Origin: M0027 sp021713415
GTDB taxonomy: Bacteria > Pseudomonadota > Gammaproteobacteria > Francisellales > Francisellaceae
Length of the DNA: 64,000 bases
Direction: 5' to 3'
Assembly: GCA_021713415.1 (NCBI GenBank)
Contig: JAKJJQ010000008.1
Location: 19,703-83,702 of the forward strand
Positions 54,633 to 62,819 of this stretch are shown in pieces. Within the stretch, counting starts at the first letter, position 1; each line of letters starts with the position of its first letter. Both the position numbers and the translations under genes were made by a program. The notes under the pieces were generated by a model. The model was not told the origin of the DNA. It was given only the letters and a program-made list of their open reading frames with translations, and did no database searches.

Positions 54633-55337
54633 ATGAAAGCAATAAGCTCAAGTAGTTGGCTAATTTCTATCTTAGCACACCTAGTTATTGTATTTAGTTT
54701 ACTTCCCTTAATAAATGATCAAACACCATTAAGCCTTCAATCACAATCAAATCAAATTAAAGCCATTATTTATGCAAGTTTAATTAATACTAAAAAACCA
54801 AAGTATCAAAATAAGCATCAAGAACATCCACTAAATAAACATGATATAATTTCTGAAGCGCTAATAAATCAATATATTTCACCCAAAGTAATGATTCAAG
54901 CTTCAAAAACTAAGCCCAAAGAAAAAATAATCGAAAAAAAACCACAGACTCAAAATAGACAAGAAAAAGCTATAGCAAACAAAAATAATTCTAAAAATAA
55001 TGCTTTAGATATTTCATCACAACCAACACCTAAAAAGTTATCTAATTATGCAATAACACAATTGCTTAAATCACTAAACCAACAATTACAATTAAGCCTT
55101 TGGCAAATTAATCCTTCACTGTATCAAAACCATCATGGCTATGTTTTAATTCGATTTACCTTAACACCCGAACACTTAATTAAAAGTGTTAAGCTAATTC
55201 ATTCTAGTGGCTATAGTCAATTAGATATAATTGCAATAAAACTATTAAAAAATTTAGATCTCTCAAAAATAAAAATTCCGCCTATAGCGGAATCAATCAA
55301 ACTTCAACTTCCTGTTAAATTTGAGCAGGGACTCTAA
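54633..55337 (+). CDS. TonB-like energy transducer
   Basis: 234 residues. One N-terminal membrane helix (WLISILAHLVIVFSLLPL), a Lys/Glu-rich periplasmic spacer (about 60-150) in place of the usual Pro-rich one, and a C-terminal domain with LIKSVKLIHSSGYSQLDIIAIKLLKNL, typical of TonB. exbB and exbD are not adjacent. The last residues and stop codon (EQGL, TAA) lie inside the inverted-repeat element starting at 55323, so the natural C-terminus may have been altered by it. Confidence 0.8.
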   Translation: MKAISSSSWLISILAHLVIVFSLLPLINDQTPLSLQSQSNQIKAIIYASLINTKKPKYQNKHQEHPLNKHDIISEALINQYISPKVMIQASKTKPKEKIIEKKPQTQNRQEKAIANKNNSKNNALDISSQPTPKKLSNYAITQLLKSLNQQLQLSLWQINPSLYQNHHGYVLIRFTLTPEHLIKSVKLIHSSGYSQLDIIAIKLLKNLDLSKIKIPPIAESIKLQLPVKFEQGL

Positions 55338-55470
55338 TACATCATCTACGTCTTCCCAGACAAACTATCCCTTGTTTTAGCTATCCATATCCAACTTCAC
55401 TGTGCTAACTTCATGTCGACACCCCTGTGAAGGTTCCTTTTTTAAGGCTCCTTGCCTATATTCCCTGCTC
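55323..55470. repeat. 148-bp element bounded by a 9-bp perfect inverted repeat
   Basis: GAGCAGGGA (55323-55331) and TCCCTGCTC (55462-55470) are perfect inverted ends. The body is about 44 percent G+C against a far more AT-rich surround. It holds further hairpin potential: CTTCAC (55400-55405)/GTGAAG near 55432, and GTCT-GGGA-AGAC on the minus strand. No ORF. Either a miniature inverted-repeat transposable element or a structured RNA. The left end overlaps the tonB stop. Confidence 0.65.
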
Positions 55471-55627
55471 TCTCAATTAGCATATTAGCAATTCTAAATA
55501 ACCGAATATATAGCAATTTTGACCTTTAATTTGTAAGATATATCTCAAGCAATTTTAAATTTTCAGATAAACACTATACATTGCTTGGCAAAGTAACATA
55601 ATTTCTGGCACACTTAAGACACTTTAA

Positions 55628-56140
55628 ATGAACCAAAAAAATTATCAAATGATTTCCTTTATAGTTGCGTATGCCAAAAACCGAGTAATGGGTAAGAACA
55701 ATCAACTGCCGTGGCAGATTAGTGATGATTTAAAACTCTTCAAACAATATACACTCAACAAACCGATTGTTATGGGAAGAAAGACATATGAGTCAATTGG
55801 TCGTCCACTACCCAAAAGACGTAACATTATCTTAACACACAAAAAAAATTATAAAACAAATGGCATTGAGATATGCCATAGTATTGAGCAAATCGATAGC
55901 CTATTAAAAGATGAACCTGAAGTTTTTGTTATTGGTGGTGCCGAATTATTTAAGCTTTATATGCCTTTAGTAAAAAAAATGTATTTATCAAAAATTGATG
56001 CCAATATTGAAGGTGATACTTTCTTCCCAGACTGGGATAGTAATTTATGGCAAAAAACACACCATCAGTTCTATCCAAAAAATGAGCATAATGAATATGC
56101 CTTTGATTTTGAAATTTGGCAAAAATCTAATTTAGGTTAG
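55628..56140 (+). CDS. folA: Dihydrofolate reductase
   Basis: 170 residues; reduces dihydrofolate with NADPH. Seen are ISFIVAYAKNRVMGKNNQLPWQISDDLKLFK (with Asp near the folate site), MGRKTYESIGRPLP, NIILTHKK, and EVFVIGGAELFKLYMP. First Met is used here; an in-frame ATG seven codons later starts closer to the family consensus. Convergent with an outer-membrane gene, overlapping 4 bases. Confidence 0.93.
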   Translation: MNQKNYQMISFIVAYAKNRVMGKNNQLPWQISDDLKLFKQYTLNKPIVMGRKTYESIGRPLPKRRNIILTHKKNYKTNGIEICHSIEQIDSLLKDEPEVFVIGGAELFKLYMPLVKKMYLSKIDANIEGDTFFPDWDSNLWQKTHHQFYPKNEHNEYAFDFEIWQKSNLG

Positions 56141-56895
56141 AATTTTACCGCAATACCTAACTCAATGGTTTGATCGAGTGGTCTAAAAGATTGTGATGTA
56201 TTAGAGGCACCATTATCTTTAATTGGAGAGCCTTTAGCAAAAACATAATCTAAATTAAGCATGAAATGCTTACTAAATTGGTATTTTACACCACCACCTA
56301 AACGAAATGTAACAGAAACATCAGTTGAATCATCAGTCAGGTTGGTCGTTGTACTACCTGATTCTAGCTGATAATTATAACGATAAACTTCTAACCCAGT
56401 TCCAATAATTCCATATAACAATAAATGATTAATTACTTCATAACCGGGATTAAAGTCAAGATTCATTGATGCAACAGGTGCAATTCCACTACGATAGCCG
56501 CTACCTGAATAACCAAACTCGTTATTATCTAATTGAGAAAACGGATACCATACCGCATTGATTTGACCACCCAAATAAATACCATTCTTAAACTCATAGC
56601 CATAGCCAAAAAATAAAGAAGTACCAGGACTATTTTTACTAAATTGGCCTCCTTGAGGACTAGCAGTAACATCATAATGGAAAAAAGTCTCCATTACACT
56701 GACTCCCAAGAAATAGCCTGTAAAGTTCATTACTTTAGGGATCAGTGGTTCTGCAATACTTGGGTCATAGGGCTGCTCTTGATAAACAAAGCTTTTTGAG
56801 TAAGGACTAATATCTGATGGATAACTCTCAGCTAATGCTGAGTTTACCGTAAATAGCCCACATAAAATACCTGCTAAATGAATCGTCTTCTTCAT
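56137..56895 (-). CDS. Outer-membrane beta-barrel paralog 1 of cluster B
   Basis: 252 residues; signal peptide MKKTIHLAGILCGLFTVNSALA. The barrel begins MNFTGYFLGVSVMETFF and contains FFGYGYEFKNGIYLGGQIN, GYEVINHLLLYGIIGTGLEVYRYNY and ends with IELGIAVKF, a proper terminal Phe. It shares the pattern YGYEF-KNxxYLGxxG and a GY-x-(LLxY)-GxxG landmark with the next two genes. Function unknown; surface-exposed protein of a three-gene tandem family. Confidence 0.8.
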   Translation of the reverse strand: MKKTIHLAGILCGLFTVNSALAESYPSDISPYSKSFVYQEQPYDPSIAEPLIPKVMNFTGYFLGVSVMETFFHYDVTASPQGGQFSKNSPGTSLFFGYGYEFKNGIYLGGQINAVWYPFSQLDNNEFGYSGSGYRSGIAPVASMNLDFNPGYEVINHLLLYGIIGTGLEVYRYNYQLESGSTTTNLTDDSTDVSVTFRLGGGVKYQFSKHFMLNLDYVFAKGSPIKDNGASNTSQSFRPLDQTIELGIAVKF

Positions 56896-57007
56896 AAGCT
56901 CACCCTAACCATATTAAATTGATTCAACACATATAAAACATATGAAATCATAGCACCGTAATGCTATATTGTCGAATAATTCATAATTAGCACTTTTTTG
57001 ATAAGCT

Positions 57008-57736
57008 TTAAAATTGATATGCTAACCCAACCATAACCGATTGTGATATTGGCCTGATTGATTGTGACTCATAATTTAGAAAACTACCATCTACCCAATA
57101 GGATGCACTCATAGGAGAACCATAGCTATAGATATAAGTAAGCTTTGTCACAATATGCTTAGTAATTTTATATTTAATACCTAAACCTATTCTTGCAGCA
57201 ATTGAATAAGCTGGTGAAGACATAAATAAATGTGTATCAGATCTACCATGATTTGGACGCCAACTAAAGTCTCGATGCCATCCATAATTAGTCCGATACT
57301 GCGTATACGAGGCACCTAATATAGCATAAACAAGTAAGTTATCTGTAATTGCATAACCTGGTGTTAAATCAAAATAAATACTATATTGTGGCGCAATACC
57401 AGCATAAAAATTACCCCATTTATCACTAGGAAAGTTAAATTCATTATTTGATAATGAGCGATCAAAATTATATTGAAAGCCACCTTCAACACCTAGATAA
57501 TAATTATTTTTAAATTCATAACCATAACCTACATAAATAGAAGTTTCTGTACTTGTCTTTTTAAAATCCTGATTTCTTCCACCTGAAGAAGGTGAGTGAC
57601 TATATCGAAAGTTATTAAAAGTTGCACTTTCACCGACACCTAAATAAGCTCCAGTAAACGCACTATCTGCAAATGCAGTTGTTAAACCTATGCTTAGCAT
57701 CATAAGCCCAGCAAATGATTTTTGATAAATATTCAT
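57008..57736 (-). CDS. Outer-membrane beta-barrel paralog 2 of cluster B
   Basis: 242 residues; signal peptide MNIYQKSFAGLMMLSIGLTTAFA. Barrel landmarks FTGAYLGVGESATFNNF, GYGYEFKNNYYLGVEGG, KWGNFYAGIAPQYS and ending VMVGLAYQF. Clearly closest to paralog 3. A G6 run precedes the start at a Shine-Dalgarno distance (57742-57747). Separate promoter probably, as the gap to paralog 3 is 35 bases. Confidence 0.82.
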   Translation of the reverse strand: MNIYQKSFAGLMMLSIGLTTAFADSAFTGAYLGVGESATFNNFRYSHSPSSGGRNQDFKKTSTETSIYVGYGYEFKNNYYLGVEGGFQYNFDRSLSNNEFNFPSDKWGNFYAGIAPQYSIYFDLTPGYAITDNLLVYAILGASYTQYRTNYGWHRDFSWRPNHGRSDTHLFMSSPAYSIAARIGLGIKYKITKHIVTKLTYIYSYGSPMSASYWVDGSFLNYESQSIRPISQSVMVGLAYQF

Positions 57737-57741
57737 AAAAT

Positions 57742-57747
57742 CCCCCC
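57742..57747 (-). promoter_or_regulatory. G6 Shine-Dalgarno of cluster B paralog 2
   Basis: Six consecutive G on the minus strand, 5 bases before the ATG at 57734-57736 with ATTTT between. Homopolymer tracts of this length can slip during replication. Confidence 0.55.
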
Positions 57748-57771
57748 AACTTAGAAATAAAAACTTCTAGC

Positions 57772-58569
57772 TTAAAATAAATAGTTAATATTAAAATTAA
57801 TTGACTGTGTTTCAGGCTTAATATATTCATTCGCATTACCTGGCCCATAGCGATTCATTGAAATAGGCTCACTGTAGGCGTAATCATACTCTAATCCAAG
57901 TATTATGTGCTGCATTAATTTATATTTAACACCTAACCCTAGATCAAGTGCTAATGCTGAAACTTGGTTTTGAAAATAAAGCGAATCATGACCATTTTTA
58001 TTATTTTTATTCCACTGAGAAGCATGATAGCCAAATTGATTATTATAACTTGTTAAAGATGTGCCAATTACACCATAAAATAAAAATGAATGATACACAT
58101 AACCTGGCAATAAATGTAGGCTAAAGCTATATTTTGGAGCAAGTCCAACATAAAAATTACCCCATTCATTCGCTGGTAAATTTAAGATATTGCTTGACGC
58201 TGAATTATTAGGATAATAGCTCAATTGGCCTTCAACACCTAAATAGAGATTATTTTCAAATTGATAACCATAACCCAATAGTAGTGATAAGCCATATTTA
58301 TTTTGTTTGAAATTATTATTTTTTGCTGTTGACTGATAATGATAATCCATATGATTTGCATTGATACCCAAACCAACATAAAACCCAGTAAATGTTGATT
58401 TTGTTTTATCATGACTAACATTTGGAAAATTATTTATATTAAGTAATGTACTTTCACTATTTAGTACAACATTGGCATTATTATCAGATATTGTATTATT
58501 CGCCAAAGCTGTACTAGATAAAGCACCTATAGTAATGCTCGCAATAACGAGTAAATTATAATATTTCAT
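57772..58569 (-). CDS. Outer-membrane beta-barrel paralog 3 of cluster B
   Basis: 265 residues. Signal peptide MKYYNLLVIASITIGALSSTALA, then a polar stretch before FTGFYVGLGINANHMDY. Same strand pattern as paralog 2: LLLGYGYQFENNLYLGVEG, EWGNFYVGLAPKYSF and ending NFNINYLF. ATG at 58567-58569 is chosen, with a G6 run in the Shine-Dalgarno position (58575-58580); the GTG two codons earlier overlaps it. Confidence 0.82.
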   Translation of the reverse strand: MKYYNLLVIASITIGALSSTALANNTISDNNANVVLNSESTLLNINNFPNVSHDKTKSTFTGFYVGLGINANHMDYHYQSTAKNNNFKQNKYGLSLLLGYGYQFENNLYLGVEGQLSYYPNNSASSNILNLPANEWGNFYVGLAPKYSFSLHLLPGYVYHSFLFYGVIGTSLTSYNNQFGYHASQWNKNNKNGHDSLYFQNQVSALALDLGLGVKYKLMQHIILGLEYDYAYSEPISMNRYGPGNANEYIKPETQSINFNINYLF

Positions 58570-58574
58570 TGACA

Positions 58575-58580
58575 CCCCCC
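58575..58580 (-). promoter_or_regulatory. G6 Shine-Dalgarno of cluster B paralog 3
   Basis: Six consecutive G on the minus strand, 5 bases before the ATG (TGTCA between). Same motif as for paralog 2. Confidence 0.55.
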
Positions 58581-58785
58581 ATTAACTATTTGATCAAGAA
58601 ATATAAACGATCATTAAACTGAGATAAATTATATCAAAAATAATCAGATTTAATATTAAAAATAATAAAATATATTTTTCTAAATTTTAAAATAGTGAAC
58701 TTGCTACAATATAACTTTTCAGTTTGCAATATCTACATTAAGATTATGCTAATGACAAATATAATAATTTCTATGGTGAGTTCTA

Positions 58786-59544
58786 ATGAAACCAATTGTA
58801 TTAATTACTGGCGCTTCTTCTGGATTTGGTAAAGCTTGTGCTGAAATTTACAATCAGCATGGCTATCCTACAATTTTAATTGCAAGACGCTATCAACGCT
58901 TAGTAGAGCTACAACATAAGTTTGAAAAAAATGCACCGTGCCATATCGCTGAAGTTGATATTACCAATCAAGGACAAATTGAACAGTTTTTAGCTGACTT
59001 ACCTGAAAGCTTCAAACCAGTTGGTATTTTAATCAATAATGCTGGCCTTGCATTAGGGACATATACTTTTGATAAACTACCTGAAACTGACTATAACCAG
59101 ATGATCAACGTCAATATAAAAGGGGTTGTTGATCTTACACATTTAATTTTACCTGAAATGATCAAACATAATTTGGGACATATCATTAATATTGGCTCAA
59201 TTGCAGGTAGCTGGCCTTATCCTGGTGGTAATGTTTATTGTGCAACAAAAGCTTTTATTGCTCAATTCTCTCGTGGTTTAAGAGCTGATTTACTAGGCAA
59301 GAATATTCGCGTTACCAACATTGAACCAGGTTTGGCTGATACAGAATTTTCCAATGTTCGCTTTAAAGGCGATGATCAAAAAGCACAATCGATTTATCAT
59401 AATACAAAACCATTAACTGCTATAGATATTGCTGAAACTGTCTTTTTTGCAAGCTCAATGCCTAAGCATGTCAATATTAATTCAATTGAAGTGATGCCAA
59501 CGGTGCAAAGTTTTGGTGCCCTACCAGTGTGGAAAGATAAATAA
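58786..59544 (+). CDS. ydfG: NADP-dependent short-chain dehydrogenase, YdfG type
   Basis: 252 residues. TGASSGFGKACAEIY cofactor motif, INNAGLALG, catalytic Ser in NIGSIAGSWPYPGG, YCATK giving the Tyr-x3-Lys pair, then NIEPGLADTEFSNVRFKGD and a C-terminus with MPTVQSFGALPV. This matches YdfG, a 3-hydroxy acid/serine dehydrogenase that also handles malonic semialdehyde. Intact. A separate unit, followed 45 bases on by the kinase-like gene. Confidence 0.88.
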   Translation: MKPIVLITGASSGFGKACAEIYNQHGYPTILIARRYQRLVELQHKFEKNAPCHIAEVDITNQGQIEQFLADLPESFKPVGILINNAGLALGTYTFDKLPETDYNQMINVNIKGVVDLTHLILPEMIKHNLGHIINIGSIAGSWPYPGGNVYCATKAFIAQFSRGLRADLLGKNIRVTNIEPGLADTEFSNVRFKGDDQKAQSIYHNTKPLTAIDIAETVFFASSMPKHVNINSIEVMPTVQSFGALPVWKDK

Positions 59545-59589
59545 ATTTACTTTAGACTGATTGATTTCAACCAGGGAGGGGTATTATCT

Positions 59590-60204
59590 ATGAAAAAACT
59601 CGCGACAGGACGCCACAGTGTCTCAATTAAAGCTAATGAACAATTTATTTATAAGCAATTAAACAACTCAAAAATAAGTCATCTTCAATATGAACGTGAT
59701 ATGTGCAATCTCTATTATGAAAAATGCCATAATAAAAAAGCCGTTGCTAATATTGTAATGATGGAAAATCAATTCTGTATCAGAATGCCTTATATAGAAG
59801 GAATCAAACCTTCTTTTGAAGAAATGCAACAGACAATTATAAATCTGGCTGAAAAAGGCTTCTATATGGCTGATGCTAATTCTAGTAACTTTATTAAATT
59901 AGCATCTGGAGAAGTTAGACCCATTGATTTTGGTGAAATGCTTTATGAAGATATCCAAATTAAAATGCAAGATACTCCAATAGCGACTAAAGCTATTCCA
60001 AGAGAGATAAGACAGCATATGTTATTTGACTATAATAAAGCTAAGCATATTATTCCTAAAGAAGTACAAATGGATTATTCCTGTGCTTTTAGTTATATTG
60101 AAATACAAGCAAAAGTACAGCAAGCAAAAAAAATAACGCCTAAACCATTTAGTACTGAAACCGATCAACAAAATACTAAAATAGAAACACCAACTTTAGA
60201 CTAA
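59590..60204 (+). CDS. Minimal protein-kinase-like protein, candidate effector
   Basis: 204 residues with a purine-rich GGGAGGGG ribosome-binding site. Kinase landmarks are in the right order: K22 in IYKQL (beta-3 lysine), E35 in QYERDM (helix C), D95 and N100 in YMADANSSNF (catalytic loop D-x4-N), and D113-F114-G115 in RPIDFGEM. The usual glycine-rich loop is only hinted at by TGRHS. No signal peptide. The length is well below that of ordinary kinases (250-300). It recalls compact kinase-like effectors of intracellular bacteria; that role is inference. Its C-terminus is Lys/Thr-rich and disordered. Confidence 0.65.
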   Translation: MKKLATGRHSVSIKANEQFIYKQLNNSKISHLQYERDMCNLYYEKCHNKKAVANIVMMENQFCIRMPYIEGIKPSFEEMQQTIINLAEKGFYMADANSSNFIKLASGEVRPIDFGEMLYEDIQIKMQDTPIATKAIPREIRQHMLFDYNKAKHIIPKEVQMDYSCAFSYIEIQAKVQQAKKITPKPFSTETDQQNTKIETPTLD

Positions 60205-60236
60205 AAAATAAAAAAAACTTGGGATTTAAAATATGA

Positions 60237-60518
60237 ATGGGAGATACATTATCTGGCCTGATAAATATTGATCTCCCATACACAAGGAACAACACTTTAG
60301 GAGATTTCATTGTAGCAAAAACAACCCAAAATGAAAGTGATGAATTGTTGCAAAAAATTACTCTACATTTAAGTGATTTTACATTTTATAACTTATTATT
60401 TTATATTAATTTTTTAAAATTAATTATCTCAATTTTCAGGCTAATTACTTATATTTTTATCAAACTATATTACAATTTTGTTAGTTTATATGTAAATTTT
60501 TTTAAGAATTTTGCTTGA
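60237..60518 (+). CDS. Short hydrophobic ORF, uncertain
   Basis: 93 codons. The first 45 residues (GLINIDLPYTRNNTLGDFIVAK and so on) look ordinary, the rest is a long stretch of Phe, Leu, Ile, Tyr and Asn from AT-rich DNA. It could encode a small membrane protein or be chance coding potential downstream of the kinase-like gene. Only a weak GGGA lies upstream. No family recognised. Confidence 0.3.
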   Translation: MGDTLSGLINIDLPYTRNNTLGDFIVAKTTQNESDELLQKITLHLSDFTFYNLLFYINFLKLIISIFRLITYIFIKLYYNFVSLYVNFFKNFA

Positions 60519-60533
60519 TTTTAGTCTTTTTTA

Positions 60534-61514
60534 TTAGGCAAACACATAAGTAATATCAAAATACTGTCCCCATCCAGTTGTATCCTGAGTACCACCACCA
60601 GGTATTGGGCTGCCATTTTTAATACCCGTCATATTACCAAAATATTTTAAACCATAACCAAGTGCAAAAGACTGATAATGCCAATAAAACCCATTAAACC
60701 ATTCGATTGAATAGCTTGATCGAGTATCATCATAAGTATCCATACCAAAGCCATAATCAAAGTAGCCTTGATAAGAAATAAAACTACCATTTTTAAATGT
60801 ATAAAATGGTTTAAACCAATTGATTGATAATTTATAACCATCCCAAGTATTTTCATTTGGTGCGCCATAATTCTCTCTTACATAACGGGCATATAAGTTA
60901 ACGCCTACTTTACCAAACCAAGGAACCATAACATCGACACCTGGGCCAATATACATATTAAATAATTCCCGATCACCCACTTCAGCTAAAGTTGAGATAT
61001 ACCATTCTTTAATTGGGCCAACACTTAAATCTTTATTTAAAATATCATTTAATGAAAAGCGAGGTTGAATTTTAAAAAATAGATTATCGCCATCATGACG
61101 GTCATCTGAGCTATCATTAAAAATATCAAAGACATCTAAATAACCATATAAGTCAACAAAGCCTGAACGACCACCAAACTCCATTTCTAAATAAGTAGTA
61201 TCTTCAGCATGATAAGGTAGACGCGCATCTTGACTACGCATTAGATTAAACTGTAAAAACTTATAATCTTTTGATTTCTTTGCTTTATTATCCTTATCCT
61301 TTTTAGTAGCTGGCTGATCACCTTTAACAGCATCTTTAGCTACCGGCATTGATTTTGATTTTTCTGAAGTATTAGTGGCTGATTTATTTTTTTGTTCTAC
61401 ATCTTGTGTCGTAGTTTGATCATTTTCTGACTTACTATCATCTGATGCGTAGAGCGCATTAAATGATAAAAACAAAAAACATAATATGATAAATCGATAA
61501 GAAAGTATTTTCAT
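60534..61514 (-). CDS. Tsx-like nucleoside channel, outer membrane
   Basis: 326 residues. Signal peptide to about residue 23 (NALYA), then about 60 residues of Lys/Asp/Thr-rich linker, then the Tsx/OmpK barrel: SGFVDLYGYLDVFDIFND, GDNLFFKIQPRFSLNDIL, GPIKEWYISTLAE and a C-terminal YFDITYVFA. Tsx proteins take up nucleosides across the outer membrane. The linker is not part of the usual Tsx and is likely unstructured. Confidence 0.82.
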   Translation of the reverse strand: MKILSYRFIILCFLFLSFNALYASDDSKSENDQTTTQDVEQKNKSATNTSEKSKSMPVAKDAVKGDQPATKKDKDNKAKKSKDYKFLQFNLMRSQDARLPYHAEDTTYLEMEFGGRSGFVDLYGYLDVFDIFNDSSDDRHDGDNLFFKIQPRFSLNDILNKDLSVGPIKEWYISTLAEVGDRELFNMYIGPGVDVMVPWFGKVGVNLYARYVRENYGAPNENTWDGYKLSINWFKPFYTFKNGSFISYQGYFDYGFGMDTYDDTRSSYSIEWFNGFYWHYQSFALGYGLKYFGNMTGIKNGSPIPGGGTQDTTGWGQYFDITYVFA

Positions 61515-61666
61515 AATAATAAAAATCTCATTAGTTGATAAACGCAGGCATAGTAAGTTAATTAGAAATAAATCTCAAGTATTTAGATAAATATTTGATA
61601 TAAAAATTAGATTATTTAATTAATAAAACATATAAAATCATATATATGTATTATGTTATTTTGTAA

Positions 61667-62356
61667 TTATAAATAAGCACCACCATCAACATTAATAATT
61701 GATCCTGTTATATTTGAATTAAGTGCTGCTAACACTATTGCCTCAGCTATTTCATCAGATTTTGCAATTCGTTTTAATGGCACACTTTGTTTCATTGAAT
61801 CAAATAAAGCTTCTTTATCATTAACTTGGTCATAAAAGCTTGTATCTGTAGGGCCTGGTGAAATCGCATTAATTCTTATTGGACTTAATTCAATTGCTAG
61901 TGTTTTAACTGCTTCATTAATGGCTAAATTGGTAATTTTAGGTGATAAAATATTAGCTAAGTTTTTATAAGCAATCGAGCCTGTAACTAGTGTAAATGAT
62001 TCAATAGCTTTCAACTGTCTATTCGCAAGCTTTATTACCATCATATAATCCCAAAATTTATTAAACGCTGCTTTAGCATCTCTAACTTCTAACTGATCTA
62101 AACTATCAAAAAGAAGTGGGTAGCTTGCTGTAACAATAATATGCTTTATTGCTTGGTTTTCTTTTAACGCATTTTCGATATCTGTTGGTTTAGTTAAATC
62201 TAAATTAATTAAACCAAATCCATCATCACTTAATTGTGTTTTTGCTTTAGCATTTTTTGAAGCAATTAGCACATTTAAATTGTTAGCCTTTAGACGGTAT
62301 GCACTAGCTAATCCAATTCCAGATGAGCCACCAATAATTAACGTATCATATTTCAT
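61667..62356 (-). CDS. SDR-family oxidoreductase lacking the catalytic Tyr
   Basis: 229 residues. Rossmann motif IIGGSSGIGLASAYR and later PIRINAISPGPTDT are normal for SDRs. Where YxxxK should be, the sequence reads ILSPK within NILSPKITNLAIN, with Ile in place of Tyr. It belongs to the atypical SDR group often found beside HxlR regulators. Divergently arranged with the HxlR gene, sharing about 110 bases of promoter space, so its expression is probably controlled by that regulator. GGGG precedes the start. Confidence 0.82.
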   Translation of the reverse strand: MKYDTLIIGGSSGIGLASAYRLKANNLNVLIASKNAKAKTQLSDDGFGLINLDLTKPTDIENALKENQAIKHIIVTASYPLLFDSLDQLEVRDAKAAFNKFWDYMMVIKLANRQLKAIESFTLVTGSIAYKNLANILSPKITNLAINEAVKTLAIELSPIRINAISPGPTDTSFYDQVNDKEALFDSMKQSVPLKRIAKSDEIAEAIVLAALNSNITGSIINVDGGAYL

Positions 62357-62426
62357 AATTAACCCCTTTGTATTGTTATTTTTATATATGATTTGAAAAT
62401 TATAATATTTAGTAATAAAATTACAA

Positions 62427-62456
62427 GTACGTACAATTTTGATACTTAGTAACTAA
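62427..62456. promoter_or_regulatory. Putative HxlR operator in the SDR/HxlR intergenic region
   Basis: Two palindromes lie 11 bases apart: GTACGTAC (62427-62434) and TTAGTAACTAA (62446-62456). The second resembles the AGTAACT half-sites of YodB-type HxlR operators, from memory. Both are between the divergent start codons. Confidence 0.45.
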
Positions 62457-62465
62457 AGTGTAACT

Positions 62466-62798
62466 ATGAAATTAAAAGATAATGATCATTTAATTGACTG
62501 TCCCATTGAAATTGCTTCATCCGTTGTCGGTGGTAAATGGAAATGTGTTATCTTATTTCGTCTATTAGATAACACCGTTAGATTTAATGAATTATTAAGG
62601 TCTATTGATGGCATTACAAGACGTATGTTAACGTTGCAACTAAGAGAATTAGAGGCGTTAGGCATTGTCAATCGCAAGGTATACCATCAAGTACCGCCAA
62701 AAGTTGAATACTTATTAACGCCATTGGGTACAAAATTAAAGCCTATACTAAAACAACTAAAAGCCTGGGGAGATATGTATATTAAATCTAAAAACTAA
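62466..62798 (+). CDS. HxlR-family transcriptional regulator
   Basis: 110 residues, winged helix. Conserved CPIEIASSVVGGKWKCVILFRLL, RFNELLRSIDGITRRMLTLQLRELEALGIVNRK and KVEYLLTPLGTKL give the HxlR family; the N-terminal Cys (in DCPIE) is the redox-sensing position in YodB-like members. Divergent from the SDR gene, its probable target. Confidence 0.92.
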   Translation: MKLKDNDHLIDCPIEIASSVVGGKWKCVILFRLLDNTVRFNELLRSIDGITRRMLTLQLRELEALGIVNRKVYHQVPPKVEYLLTPLGTKLKPILKQLKAWGDMYIKSKN

Positions 62799-62819
62799 AT
62801 TATTATTTTTAACAAGTGA

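Noticed and set aside
55323..55470. 6S RNA (ssrS) for the high-GC element
   Set aside because: A short AGCCTTAAAA match to 6S exists on the minus strand, but the conserved central bubble and flanking stems are missing and the length is short. RNase P, tmRNA and SRP RNA signatures are also missing.
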